From contig JALRGF010000692.1 of the NCBI GenBank assembly GCA_023253495.1, positions 1-6,879 on the forward strand: a DNA stretch of 6,879 bases, written 5' to 3'. The DNA is from Verrucomicrobiales bacterium (GTDB taxonomy: Bacteria; Verrucomicrobiota; Verrucomicrobiia; Verrucomicrobiales; V1-33). The notes under the pieces are model-generated. The model did not search any database. It was not told the origin of the DNA and saw only the letters and a program-made list of their open reading frames with translations. Made by a program: the position numbers and the translations under genes. This document shows, piece by piece, positions 1 through 6,195 of this stretch (position 1 is the first letter of the stretch; each line of letters opens with the position of its first letter).

Positions 1-1138
1 AGCAGGCCAGCGCCCTGCCGGTGGCCGCCCCGCCCGGAACGATGACGACGCGGTCCCCGAGGAAGTCGCCCAGCGAGGCCACGAGCCGTCGGGCGATGTC
101 TGTCCCTGCCGGTGCGGGTTTCCAGGCGACCCGGTTGCCGCGGGCCAAGGCGGCGGCGAGCTTGGCCACGGGGATGGCAAACGGGTTGTTCCACGGGGTG
201 ATCAGGCCGAGCACACCGACCGGACGATGGGCCGCACCCGCGGGGCCGGTCGTTGCCTCCTGCGTCACGCGACCGAGGGTCGCGCTGAGAAGGGTCAGGC
301 CGTACTCCACTTCCGCGCGGGCATCGGCCAGCGGTTTGCCCACATCGCGGGCCACCGCGGCCGCCCAGTCGGCCCGCGCGGCCGAGAGCCGGGCATGCCA
401 TGCCGCCAGCCATCCGGCCCGTTGCTCGACGGGTTCGTTGGCGCGCACCGCGCGGCCTTCCGCCACTTTTCGGACCCGATCGTCGACCTCTGCGGGCGGA
501 CAGGCGTCGAATGAAAACAGTTCATGGGAGGTTTTCGCGGGGTCGTGGTGCGTGCATTTTTCCGCCGGGTCCGGGCACCCTTCGGCGAAAAGGGCCGTCA
601 CTCCCGCGTGATCAAGGCACCTGGCGACACGACCCTCCATCCACTCGAGCGAGAGCGCGGCGTGCCGGGGATCATAGGAGGCGACCGAGTCACCGGCGAT
701 GATGACGCGGAAGCCGGATGCGGCCGCTCCCATCGCCGCCTGCCGCACGCAGGCGTGGGTGTGGGTGCCGGCCAGCACGAGGGTGCGAGTGCCCCGGGCG
801 CGCAGGGCCGCCTCCAGACCGGTCCCGGTGAAGGCGTCATAGCCTTTCTTGATGATCACGGCTTCCCCGGCCAGCGCCTCCAGGCCTGCGGGGGCGCTCG
901 CTCCCGGGGTGCCGGCGAGGCAGGGGAGCCGATCACGGCTCCTCCACAGGGCCGGGGCATCCAAACCGTCCGGGGTCAGTTCGGTACGGAGGTGCAGGAC
1001 CGGAATGCCGGCGTGGCGCGCCGCCTCCAGCAGGGATCGCAGTGACGCCATGAGGGCCTCCCGTGGCGGAGACAAACGGGTGTCCCCGAGAAATTCCGCC
1101 TGGACGTCGATCAGAAGCAGAGTGATGCCACGGCTCAT
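1..1138 (-). CDS. Isochorismatase-like hydrolase fused to aldehyde dehydrogenase (3' end off the window)
   Basis: Reading the minus strand from ATG at 1138 gives 379 uninterrupted codons that run off the left edge. Residues 1-185 are an isochorismatase-like cysteine hydrolase. Asp11 sits in LLLIDVQAEF, Lys97 in IIKKGYDAFTGTGL and Cys130 in GTHTHACVRQAA, which form the family's Asp-Lys-Cys triad. The metal-binding D-x-H motif of PncA nicotinamidases is not visible, so a plain nicotinamidase is unlikely. After a short linker (about 186-215), residues 216-379 are the N-terminal half of an NAD(P)-dependent aldehyde dehydrogenase. They show GKPLADARAEVEYG (267-280), RPVGVLGLITPWNNPFAIP (305-323, with the oxyanion Asn317), and GNRVAWKPAP (334-343, with the cofactor-binding Lys340). 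The catalytic Glu and Cys would lie beyond the window. The start overlaps the upstream dehydrogenase stop as ATGA, so the two are probably co-translated. Hydrolase substrate and aldehyde are unknown. A frameshifted fusion of two genes is not supported, because a single frame covers both domains. Confidence 0.9.
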   Translation of the reverse strand, partial: MSRGITLLLIDVQAEFLGDTRLSPPREALMASLRSLLEAARHAGIPVLHLRTELTPDGLDAPALWRSRDRLPCLAGTPGASAPAGLEALAGEAVIIKKGYDAFTGTGLEAALRARGTRTLVLAGTHTHACVRQAAMGAAASGFRVIIAGDSVASYDPRHAALSLEWMEGRVARCLDHAGVTALFAEGCPDPAEKCTHHDPAKTSHELFSFDACPPAEVDDRVRKVAEGRAVRANEPVEQRAGWLAAWHARLSAARADWAAAVARDVGKPLADARAEVEYGLTLLSATLGRVTQEATTGPAGAAHRPVGVLGLITPWNNPFAIPVAKLAAALARGNRVAWKPAPAGTDIARRLVASLGDFLGDRVVIVPGGAATGRALAC

Positions 1139-2181
1139 GTCGGCAACCGTTGTCGCACGGCTTCGCCAAAATCCTTGGTGCTCAGGATGGTCCCGCCGGG
1201 AAGAGGGATGTCCGCGGTGGAGAGACCGTCGCGGAGCGCGGCCCGGACTGCCGTGCGCAGGGCCTCATCCGCCTCGGGCCAGCCGAAGCTCTCCCGCAGC
1301 ATCATGCCAAGCGACAGGATCTGCCCGATGGGGTTGGCCACGCCTTGGCCGGCAATATCCCGGGCGGCGCCGTGGCCGGTCTGGTACACTCCGTGCCCGG
1401 ACAGATTGAAATTGGCGGAGAACGACAGGCCGCGGGAGGCGAGCGCGACGGAACCGCAGTCGGCCAGGACGTCGCCGAACATGTTGGGGGATACGATGAC
1501 GTCGAATTGCCGAGGGTTGGCCGCGATCTGGTATGCCGCGTTGTCGATCTCCAGCTCGACCCAGCGGACGCCGGCGGCCGCGGCCATTTCCTGGGTGCAT
1601 TCGCGCCAGAGCGAGGAAATGGCGGGCGCCCCGCCCGGTTTGAGGACGACGTGCAGCTGGTTGCGGCGCCCTTGCGCGGCCTCGATGGCAACGCCGAGGA
1701 TGTTGCGGACCATTTCTTCGGTGTAGCGGAGCGTCTGCGAGGCCCATTGGCCCGCGCGGGGGTCTGCGCCGCGCTGCCAATCGCCCTGGTAAAGCCCGCC
1801 CAGCCCCTCGCGCACGGCCAGGATGTCGACACCCTCGACGATCTCGGGTCGCAGCGGTCCGGTCCGGGACAGCTCGGGAAAGGGCTGGATGGGAGTGAAT
1901 TTGCAGAACAGAGAGAATTCCTTTCTCAGTTCGTAGACAAATCGGCCCCCTCCCGGACCGCAAAAGAGCGCCCCGCCTTCGGCGAAAATATCACCGATGA
2001 ACTGGATGATTTCATCACTCAGGCTCTTGCCGCAAATCTTCGTGGATTCCTGCCCGATCGCCCCGCCGTAGCGGATCTGGAACGGGCGCCGGCTGTCCCG
2101 CGTGAGCGCCTCAAGCAGCGAAAGGGCGACGGGCACAACTTCGGGACCGACGCCCTCGCCGGCGAGGACGCCGATGATCAT
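1135..2181 (-). CDS. Isocitrate/isopropylmalate dehydrogenase-family protein with altered substrate pocket
   Basis: From ATG at 2181 this is a 348-residue protein, normal for the family of NAD(P)-dependent, metal-dependent beta-decarboxylating dehydrogenases of 2-hydroxyacids. The N-terminal GEGVGPEV (8-15) replaces GDGIGPEV. Residues fall at the same spacing as in Thermus LeuB: Arg86 (R94), Arg124 (R132), Tyr131 (Y139), Lys181 (K185), and metal ligands Asp213, Asp237 and Asp241. The R104 equivalent is Thr96, in CKFTP instead of NLRP, and LeuB Asn187 becomes Gly183. The cofactor loop reads YQTGHGAARDIAG (266-278) instead of EPVHGSAPDIAG. It is therefore probably not a true LeuB; substrate unknown. 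An ATG at 2223 would add 14 residues, but those codons include AGA twice and ACA, unlike the rest of the gene, and no ribosome site precedes them. A weak GGACGG lies just before 2181. It overlaps the downstream hydrolase-ALDH gene by four bases (ATGA). Confidence 0.88.
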   Translation of the reverse strand: MIIGVLAGEGVGPEVVPVALSLLEALTRDSRRPFQIRYGGAIGQESTKICGKSLSDEIIQFIGDIFAEGGALFCGPGGGRFVYELRKEFSLFCKFTPIQPFPELSRTGPLRPEIVEGVDILAVREGLGGLYQGDWQRGADPRAGQWASQTLRYTEEMVRNILGVAIEAAQGRRNQLHVVLKPGGAPAISSLWRECTQEMAAAAGVRWVELEIDNAAYQIAANPRQFDVIVSPNMFGDVLADCGSVALASRGLSFSANFNLSGHGVYQTGHGAARDIAGQGVANPIGQILSLGMMLRESFGWPEADEALRTAVRAALRDGLSTADIPLPGGTILSTKDFGEAVRQRLPT

Positions 2182-2244
2182 GCGGCCGTCCGGTCTGGGT
2201 GTGATTCTGTCGGATGGGAACATCGCTCGAACGGAGGGAAAGGG

Positions 2245-2272
2245 AAAATAGAAGCCCGGGCCGGTGGACCAA
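2245..2272 (-). promoter_or_regulatory. Weak sigma70-like promoter candidate for the minus-strand unit
   Basis: On the minus strand, TTGGTC (2272-2267) and TATTTT (2250-2245) are separated by 16 bases. Matches to TTGACA/TATAAT are partial (three and four of six). Transcription would begin near 2238, leaving a leader of about 57 bases before ATG 2181. Such matches occur by chance, so this is only a candidate. Confidence 0.2.
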
Positions 2273-2276
2273 CCTG

Positions 2277-2309
2277 TTTTTTTCCGTCATCCAAGGGGAC
2301 GGAAAAGAA
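2277..2309. repeat. Inverted repeat in the divergent intergenic region (operator or mRNA hairpin candidate)
   Basis: TTTTCCGTC (2280-2288) and GACGGAAAA (2298-2306) are perfect reverse complements around a nine-base spacer. Three more pairs (one G-T) extend the stem outwards to 2277 and 2309. It lies between divergently transcribed genes, so a regulator-binding site is one reading. In plus-strand RNA it would form a hairpin ending directly before the ATG at 2310. It is not a normal intrinsic terminator: the T-run is the 5' arm of the stem on the plus strand, and neither strand has a T-run after the stem. Confidence 0.5.
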
Positions 2310-2396
2310 ATGACGGATCCGCTTTTTGCCGGGCCGCCGGAAATCGATGGCAGCCGGCCCGCGGCTGTGGTAGGCACGCGCCTGTCTGACGCATGA
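2310..2396 (+). CDS. Possible 28-codon leader peptide
   Basis: ATG at 2310 opens a 28-codon frame ending in TGA at 2394-2396, which overlaps the ATG (2393-2395) of the membrane-protein gene. An AAGGGG stretch at 2293-2298 lies about 11 bases upstream, within the spacer and 3' arm of the inverted repeat. The predicted peptide has no signal, membrane segment or recognisable motif. The stop/start overlap is the main support. The frame also continues upstream to an ATG at 2214, but that part has no ribosome site and overlaps the divergent promoter region. It may equally be a chance frame. Confidence 0.2.
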   Translation: MTDPLFAGPPEIDGSRPAAVVGTRLSDA

Positions 2397-2995
2397 TCGA
2401 GCTTGCCAATTCCTTGTATGACTGGTTGTACCGCGGGCTGTCGCTGCGGGGGGCCGGGTTGATGGTCGGCCTGCTGCTGGTCGGCACGCATGCCTACGCC
2501 TTTTTCAATTACCGCAGTCTGCGGCCGTTTCTGCAGGAGGCGCCGCGGAACAAGCGGTTGGGGACGATTCTGCTGTCGATCACGCTGGTGTGGGCGCTGG
2601 TGCTGGTGTCGTCGATGGATATGGGCGAATTTCACCGGGTGCGGCGGATCGCCTTGATCCTGCTGCCGGTGACCTGCGGCCTGATGCTGGCCTATGTGGA
2701 TGAATTCCTGACAGCGCGGGCGCTGGGTATTCTGATGCTGCTGGCGGCGTGTCCGGTGCTGGATGCGGCGTTTCTGGAGGCGCCGCGCAGCCGGGTGTTG
2801 ATGCCGCTGCTGGCTTATGGATGGATTCTGCTCGGGATGTTCTGGGTCGGCATGCCGTATCTTTTCCGGGATCATGTCGGCTGGGCCACGGCCAACGAGT
2901 CGCGCTGGAAACGGTTGTCGTTGGGCGGGCTGGTCTATGGCGCGCTGATTCTTGTCTGTGCCCTGGTTTTCTGGGGCGGACGGCAGGCGGGGTGA
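2393..2995 (+). CDS. Six-helix membrane protein of unknown function
   Basis: This is a 200-residue, strongly hydrophobic protein that I do not recognise as a named family. Six hydrophobic stretches are visible at about residues 19-40, 56-75, 85-102, 106-127, 135-157 and 174-195. Positively charged stretches, such as PRNKR (51-55) before helix 2 and HRVRR (81-85) before helix 3, suggest these loops face the cytoplasm. There is no cleavable signal peptide, no catalytic signature and no nucleotide-binding motif. No clear Shine-Dalgarno sequence precedes the ATG at 2393; the start is taken from the frame and from the short upstream ORF that ends on it. The stop overlaps the start of the glycosyltransferase gene (TGATG), so the two are likely translated together. 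A role in the envelope, near the glycosyltransferase, is inferred from this context only. Confidence 0.8.
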   Translation: MIELANSLYDWLYRGLSLRGAGLMVGLLLVGTHAYAFFNYRSLRPFLQEAPRNKRLGTILLSITLVWALVLVSSMDMGEFHRVRRIALILLPVTCGLMLAYVDEFLTARALGILMLLAACPVLDAAFLEAPRSRVLMPLLAYGWILLGMFWVGMPYLFRDHVGWATANESRWKRLSLGGLVYGALILVCALVFWGGRQAG

Positions 2996-3981
2996 TGGCG
3001 GGCGGCGGTGGCGTTGGCGGGGAGGTGGCGGTTCCTGTGCCGGGTGGGGACGTGCGGGGTGAGTCCGGCCGTCTGTTGTTTATCCGGGGCGGGGCGTTGG
3101 GTGATTTTGTGCTCACGTTGCCGGCGTTGCGGCTGGCGCGGCGGTCGTTTCCGGGGCGGCGGATCGAGGTGCTGGGCACGCCCGGAACGGTGGATCTGGC
3201 GGTTTTTTTCGGGGTGGCGGATGCGGTCCGGCGGTTGGAGGACCCGGCATTGGCACGTTTTTTTGTGCCCGGAGCGGCTTTGGATCCCTTGTGGGCGGCG
3301 ACCTTGGCGTCGTTCAGCGTGGTTGTCAGTTACCTGTATGATCCGGACGACACCTTCCACGCAAACCTGCAGCGGGCCGGAGTGGCGACGTTGTTGCGCG
3401 GGCCGCACCGGCCGGTCGAGGGCGGACCGCCGGCGGCCGGGCAGCTGGCCGCGCCGCTGGGCGGTCTGGCGGCATTTCTTGAGCCCGGGGAGGCTGGCGA
3501 GCCGTTCATGGCCCGATCCGGCTCGGAATTCCCGATGATCGCCGTGCACCCGGGCAGCGGCAGTCCGCGGAAAAACTGGGGACTGGAAAACTGGGTGCGG
3601 GTGGCCTCGCGCCTCCAGCAGGCCACGGGTGCCGGTGTGCTGGTGGTGGCGGGTGAGGCGGAGGCACCGGTCCTGGGCGAATTCCGCGCGCTCTTGCAGG
3701 CGGCCCGGGTCCGCCACTCGCTGGCGGACAGCCGGCCGCTGCCCGAGCTGGCGATGCGGCTGGCCGGATGTCGGTTGTTTCTCGGTCACGATACCGGCCC
3801 GGCGCATCTGGCGGCCGCCTGCGGGGTGCCGTGCGTGCTGGTTTTCGGGCCGACCGATCCGGGAGTCTGGGCACCGGCCGGGCGGCACGTCGAGGTGCTG
3901 CGTGCGGCCAGCCGGTCGCTGGCCGAGGTCACGCCGGACGAGGTGGAAGCGGCGGCCCGGCGGCGGCTGGGCACCGCCTGA
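2995..3981 (+). CDS. Glycosyltransferase family 9 (ADP-heptose:LPS heptosyltransferase-like)
   Basis: This 328-residue GT-B fold protein resembles heptosyltransferases that add heptose (or another sugar) from an ADP-activated donor to the LPS core on the cytoplasmic face of the inner membrane. The N-terminal domain has LLFIRGGALGDFVLTLPALR (27-46) with the family's Gly-Asp at 36-37, where the Asp is the proposed catalytic base in WaaC. The C-terminal domain has AVHPGSGSPRKNW (183-195) with a donor-phosphate-binding Lys193, GHDTGPAHLAAACGVP (264-279), and FGPTDPGVWAP (284-294). The start chosen is ATG 2995, sharing one base with the membrane-protein stop (TGATG). The first 24 residues are Gly/Val-rich and outside the conserved fold, so GTG at 3052 is an alternative. 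The frame stays open upstream to 2749, but that stretch lies over the membrane gene. Acceptor and exact sugar cannot be told from sequence. Confidence 0.9.
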   Translation: MAGGGGVGGEVAVPVPGGDVRGESGRLLFIRGGALGDFVLTLPALRLARRSFPGRRIEVLGTPGTVDLAVFFGVADAVRRLEDPALARFFVPGAALDPLWAATLASFSVVVSYLYDPDDTFHANLQRAGVATLLRGPHRPVEGGPPAAGQLAAPLGGLAAFLEPGEAGEPFMARSGSEFPMIAVHPGSGSPRKNWGLENWVRVASRLQQATGAGVLVVAGEAEAPVLGEFRALLQAARVRHSLADSRPLPELAMRLAGCRLFLGHDTGPAHLAAACGVPCVLVFGPTDPGVWAPAGRHVEVLRAASRSLAEVTPDEVEAAARRRLGTA

Positions 3982-4100
3982 TTCCGGATCCGATGGCGCC
4001 TTGGGCCGCCCGTGCGATCCGCGGGGTCGGAGAAATGCCGAATGCCGGCATGGGGCCGGTTCCGGCTTGGCAAAGGCCGCCATTCTTCGCAGGGTGAAGC
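3982..4100 (+). promoter_or_regulatory. Intergenic region before the secreted pair, with ribosome site at 4091-4096
   Basis: This 119-base gap follows the glycosyltransferase. AGGGTG at 4091-4096, six bases before ATG 4101 when counted from AGGG and its trailing bases, is the clearest Shine-Dalgarno-like site in the window and supports that start. A ten-base palindrome, ATGCCGGCAT (4042-4051), and a GCCGG/CCGGC pair (4055-4066) are present, but no T-run follows. I see no convincing -35/-10 pair, so whether transcription restarts here is open. Confidence 0.4.
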
Positions 4101-4742
4101 ATGAAGGCTTTTTTACTCCTTTCCGCGTGGGCCGTCCTGACCGTCACTCCGGTGTCGGCGCAGGACAAGCCGCTGGCTCTGCTCGACGGCTCTGATCTGG
4201 CTTCCCGGTGGCGGGTGGTCGACGAAATGAAAGACCATGGCCCGGTCACGCTGACCGACGGTGTGCTGCGCCTCGGTGAAGGCAAGCCGATGACCGGGGT
4301 CGCCTACACCGGTTCGGATACGCTGCCGGTCAAGGATTATGAGGTCAGTTTCGAGGCGCGCCGGGTCGAGGGTGAAGACTTTTTTGCCGCCCTCACATTT
4401 CCGGTGCGCGACAAGGACACGGCCGCCACCTGGGTGCTCGGCGGGTGGGGCGGGAAATGTGTCGGCATCTCGTGCCTCCAGTTCCAGGCCGCCGATGAAA
4501 ACGAGACGACCAACTGGGTCGAATTCGAAACCGGCAAATGGTACCGCTTCCGCCTTCAGGTCCGCGAGAACCGCCTGACCGGCTTCATTGACGACAAGCA
4601 GATATTCGACGCCGACACCGAAGGCAAGAAGATCACCATGCGCTTCGGCGACATCGAATTCTGCCGACCGCTCGGCTTCGCCAGCTACACTACCGTCGGC
4701 GAGGTCAAAAACCTCAGGATCACCCGGCTGCCGGCCCCCTGA
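4101..4742 (+). CDS. Secreted DUF1080-like (3-keto-disaccharide hydrolase-type) lectin-fold protein
   Basis: The protein has 213 residues. Residues 1-20 are a Sec signal peptide ending VSA before QDKP, so it is exported. The mature part looks like the concanavalin-type beta-sandwich of DUF1080 proteins, now called 3-keto-disaccharide hydrolases. LALLDGSDLASRW (25-37) matches the LFDG-x-L-x-x-W opening, DGVLRL (53-58) the dG-x-L strand, and DYEVSFEARR (79-88) the y-x-dFel strand. The block VLGGWGGKCVGIS (112-124) followed by ADENETTNW (131-139) and GKWYRFRLQV (145-154) is like short stand-alone versions that I recall from Planctomycetes and Verrucomicrobia. Cys120, Cys125 and Cys188 could allow one disulfide. 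Catalytic function is unproven in this short form; carbohydrate binding or structural use is equally possible. It precedes the beta-propeller gene on the same strand. Confidence 0.85.
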   Translation: MKAFLLLSAWAVLTVTPVSAQDKPLALLDGSDLASRWRVVDEMKDHGPVTLTDGVLRLGEGKPMTGVAYTGSDTLPVKDYEVSFEARRVEGEDFFAALTFPVRDKDTAATWVLGGWGGKCVGISCLQFQAADENETTNWVEFETGKWYRFRLQVRENRLTGFIDDKQIFDADTEGKKITMRFGDIEFCRPLGFASYTTVGEVKNLRITRLPAP

Positions 4743-4753
4743 ATGATTCACTT

Positions 4754-4788
4754 GCGGCCGATCCGGCCGCGCCCCGCCCGGGCGGTTT
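4754..4788 (+). terminator. GC-rich hairpins between the two secreted-protein genes
   Basis: GCGGCCG (4754-4760) and CGGCCGC (4764-4770) form a seven-base-pair stem with a three-base loop starting 11 bases after the DUF1080 stop. A second perfect palindrome, CCGCCCGGGCGG (4774-4785), is followed by only three T residues. This could be a leaky terminator or an mRNA-stabilising hairpin that sets the ratio of the two products. The missing long T-run argues against a strong intrinsic terminator. Confidence 0.35.
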
Positions 4789-4822
4789 CCGGGCCCGAAT
4801 CCCGAACCTCGATCCTCATTCC

Positions 4823-6184
4823 ATGAATCCACCACTGCTCGCACTCCTGGCCGCCGGCCTCATGCTTCCCGTCACCGCGGCCGACTGGCCGAACTGGCGC
4901 GGTCCGAACTTCAACGGGTCCACCGATGCCAAGGGCCTGCCGTCATCCTTTTCGCCCTCGGAAAATGTGCGCTGGAAGGCATCGTTGCCCGGGCCGGCCG
5001 GCAGTTCCCCGATTGTCGTCGGCGGCCGCGTCTTTCTGACCGCCGCGGTGGAGAAGGACAATCAGGTGGTGGCCATGGCCCTCGACGCCGCCACGGGGGC
5101 GGTGCAATGGAGCGCGCCGGTGGCCGACCGCTTCCGCAGCGACGACCGCAGCAATTTCGCCGGCCCCTCGCCGGCGTCCGACGGGTCGCGCGTCGTCTTT
5201 TTCGCCGGCACCGGCGATCTGGCGTCGTTCGCCCTCGACGGCAAAAAAGAATGGCACCGGAACATCCAGAAAGACCATGGGCGGTTCGCGTTCCTGTGGA
5301 CGTTCTCGACCAGTCCGGTGCTGCACGACGGCCGACTGTACATGCAGGTGCTGCAGCGCAATTCCGCCTTCGAGGCCCATGGCGAACAGAAGGGGGAGCC
5401 GGACGGCAAAAATGAAAGCTACCTGCTGGCGATTGATCCGGCGACCGGCAAGGACCTGTGGCGGATGGTGCGACCGGCCGACGCCGTGGACGAATCTCTG
5501 GAAGCCTTCACCACCCCGGTGCCGGCGACACTCGGCGGGCGGGCCGAATTGCTGATTGCCGGCGGCGACTGTCTTTCCGGCCACGATCCGGCCACTGGTC
5601 AGGAACTGTGGCGGTGGGGGACATGGAACCCGTCAAAGATCGGCCATTGGCGGCTGGTGCCCTCGCCGGTCACCGACGGTCGCACCATCCTCGCCTGCGC
5701 TCCCAAGGGAGCCCCGGTCTATGCCGTCAAAGCCGGCCTCAACGGCGCGCACACCGACGAGGGGTCGCTCGCGTGGCGCACCAAACTCGACGACGAGGAC
5801 ATGCCGTCCAAAGCCTACAAAGACGTCTCATCGGACGTCGCCACCCCGCTTCTCTACAACGGGCACTATTACATCCTCAACGGCGAGAAGCAGAGGCTGG
5901 CGTGCGTCAAACCGGAGACCGGCGAAGTCCTCTGGAACGAAGAGCTCGGCGGCCGCACCAAGATCGAAGCCTCGCCGACCGGAGCCGACGGCAAGATTTT
6001 TGTCATGGACCACCGGGGAGAGGTTTTTGTGGTCAAGGCGGATCCGGCGAAGTTCGAGCTCCTCCACCGCGCGGAAATGATGGACCGGAACACCCGTGAT
6101 CTGCGCGCCACCATCGCCGTCGCTCACGACAGTCTGTTCATCCGCACCGAGGACACGCTCTACTGCATCGGCGTTGGGGAATGA
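4823..6184 (+). CDS. Exported PQQ-like beta-propeller repeat protein
   Basis: The protein has 453 residues. Residues 1-19 form a signal peptide ending VTA, and the mature protein begins ADWPNWRGPNFNG, the opening typical of a large family of secreted propellers in Planctomycetes and Verrucomicrobia. Propeller blades are marked by recurring D-x-x-T/G-x-x-x-W strands: LDAATGAVQW (87-96), LDGKKEW (138-144), IDPATGKDLW (204-213), HDPATGQELW (254-263) and VKPETGEVLW (362-371). These resemble the blades of PQQ dehydrogenases and BamB. No quinoprotein active-site signature, haem motif (CxxCH) or vicinal Cys pair is seen, so PQQ binding is not supported; scaffolding or ligand binding is more likely. 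No Shine-Dalgarno site precedes ATG 4823; the start is fixed by the signal peptide. It follows the DUF1080-like gene by 80 bases and may be co-transcribed with it. Confidence 0.92.
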   Translation: MNPPLLALLAAGLMLPVTAADWPNWRGPNFNGSTDAKGLPSSFSPSENVRWKASLPGPAGSSPIVVGGRVFLTAAVEKDNQVVAMALDAATGAVQWSAPVADRFRSDDRSNFAGPSPASDGSRVVFFAGTGDLASFALDGKKEWHRNIQKDHGRFAFLWTFSTSPVLHDGRLYMQVLQRNSAFEAHGEQKGEPDGKNESYLLAIDPATGKDLWRMVRPADAVDESLEAFTTPVPATLGGRAELLIAGGDCLSGHDPATGQELWRWGTWNPSKIGHWRLVPSPVTDGRTILACAPKGAPVYAVKAGLNGAHTDEGSLAWRTKLDDEDMPSKAYKDVSSDVATPLLYNGHYYILNGEKQRLACVKPETGEVLWNEELGGRTKIEASPTGADGKIFVMDHRGEVFVVKADPAKFELLHRAEMMDRNTRDLRATIAVAHDSLFIRTEDTLYCIGVGE

Positions 6185-6195
6185 CGCCGGCGGCG

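Noticed and set aside
1..555. PncA nicotinamidase or NAD-salvage reading of the hydrolase domain (also its ALDH partner)
   Set aside because: The D-x-H metal-binding motif of PncA is not visible in the hydrolase part, so only the broader isochorismatase-like family is supported.
21..1045. Several overlapping plus-strand ORFs in the first kilobase
   Set aside because: They are antisense frames of the minus-strand hydrolase-ALDH fusion, whose motifs are unambiguous.
2277..2283. Seven-T run read as an intrinsic terminator
   Set aside because: On the plus strand the T-run precedes the stem, and on the minus strand it reads as A residues. Neither direction has the stem-then-T order, and no gene ends here.
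1150..2313. 387-codon plus-strand ORF opposite the dehydrogenase gene
   Set aside because: Shadow of a well-supported minus-strand gene in GC-rich DNA. Its translation has no recognisable motif, whereas the opposite strand matches a known family residue by residue.
2749..2994. Upstream in-frame extension of the glycosyltransferase
   Set aside because: It overlaps the membrane-protein gene in another frame and adds sequence outside the glycosyltransferase fold. The TGATG junction gives a better start.
2935..4083. 382-codon minus-strand ORF opposite the glycosyltransferase
   Set aside because: Arg/Pro/Gln-rich translation typical of antisense frames in GC-rich DNA. The plus strand carries clear family 9 motifs.
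4113..4844. 243-codon minus-strand ORF opposite the DUF1080-like gene
   Set aside because: No domain visible. It would run across the intergenic hairpins and both genes' ends, and the plus-strand protein has a signal peptide and family strands.
4823..6184. PQQ-dependent dehydrogenase
   Set aside because: Propeller repeats are present, but there is no vicinal Cys pair, haem site or catalytic Asp/Glu signature, and 453 residues is short for a quinoprotein alcohol dehydrogenase.
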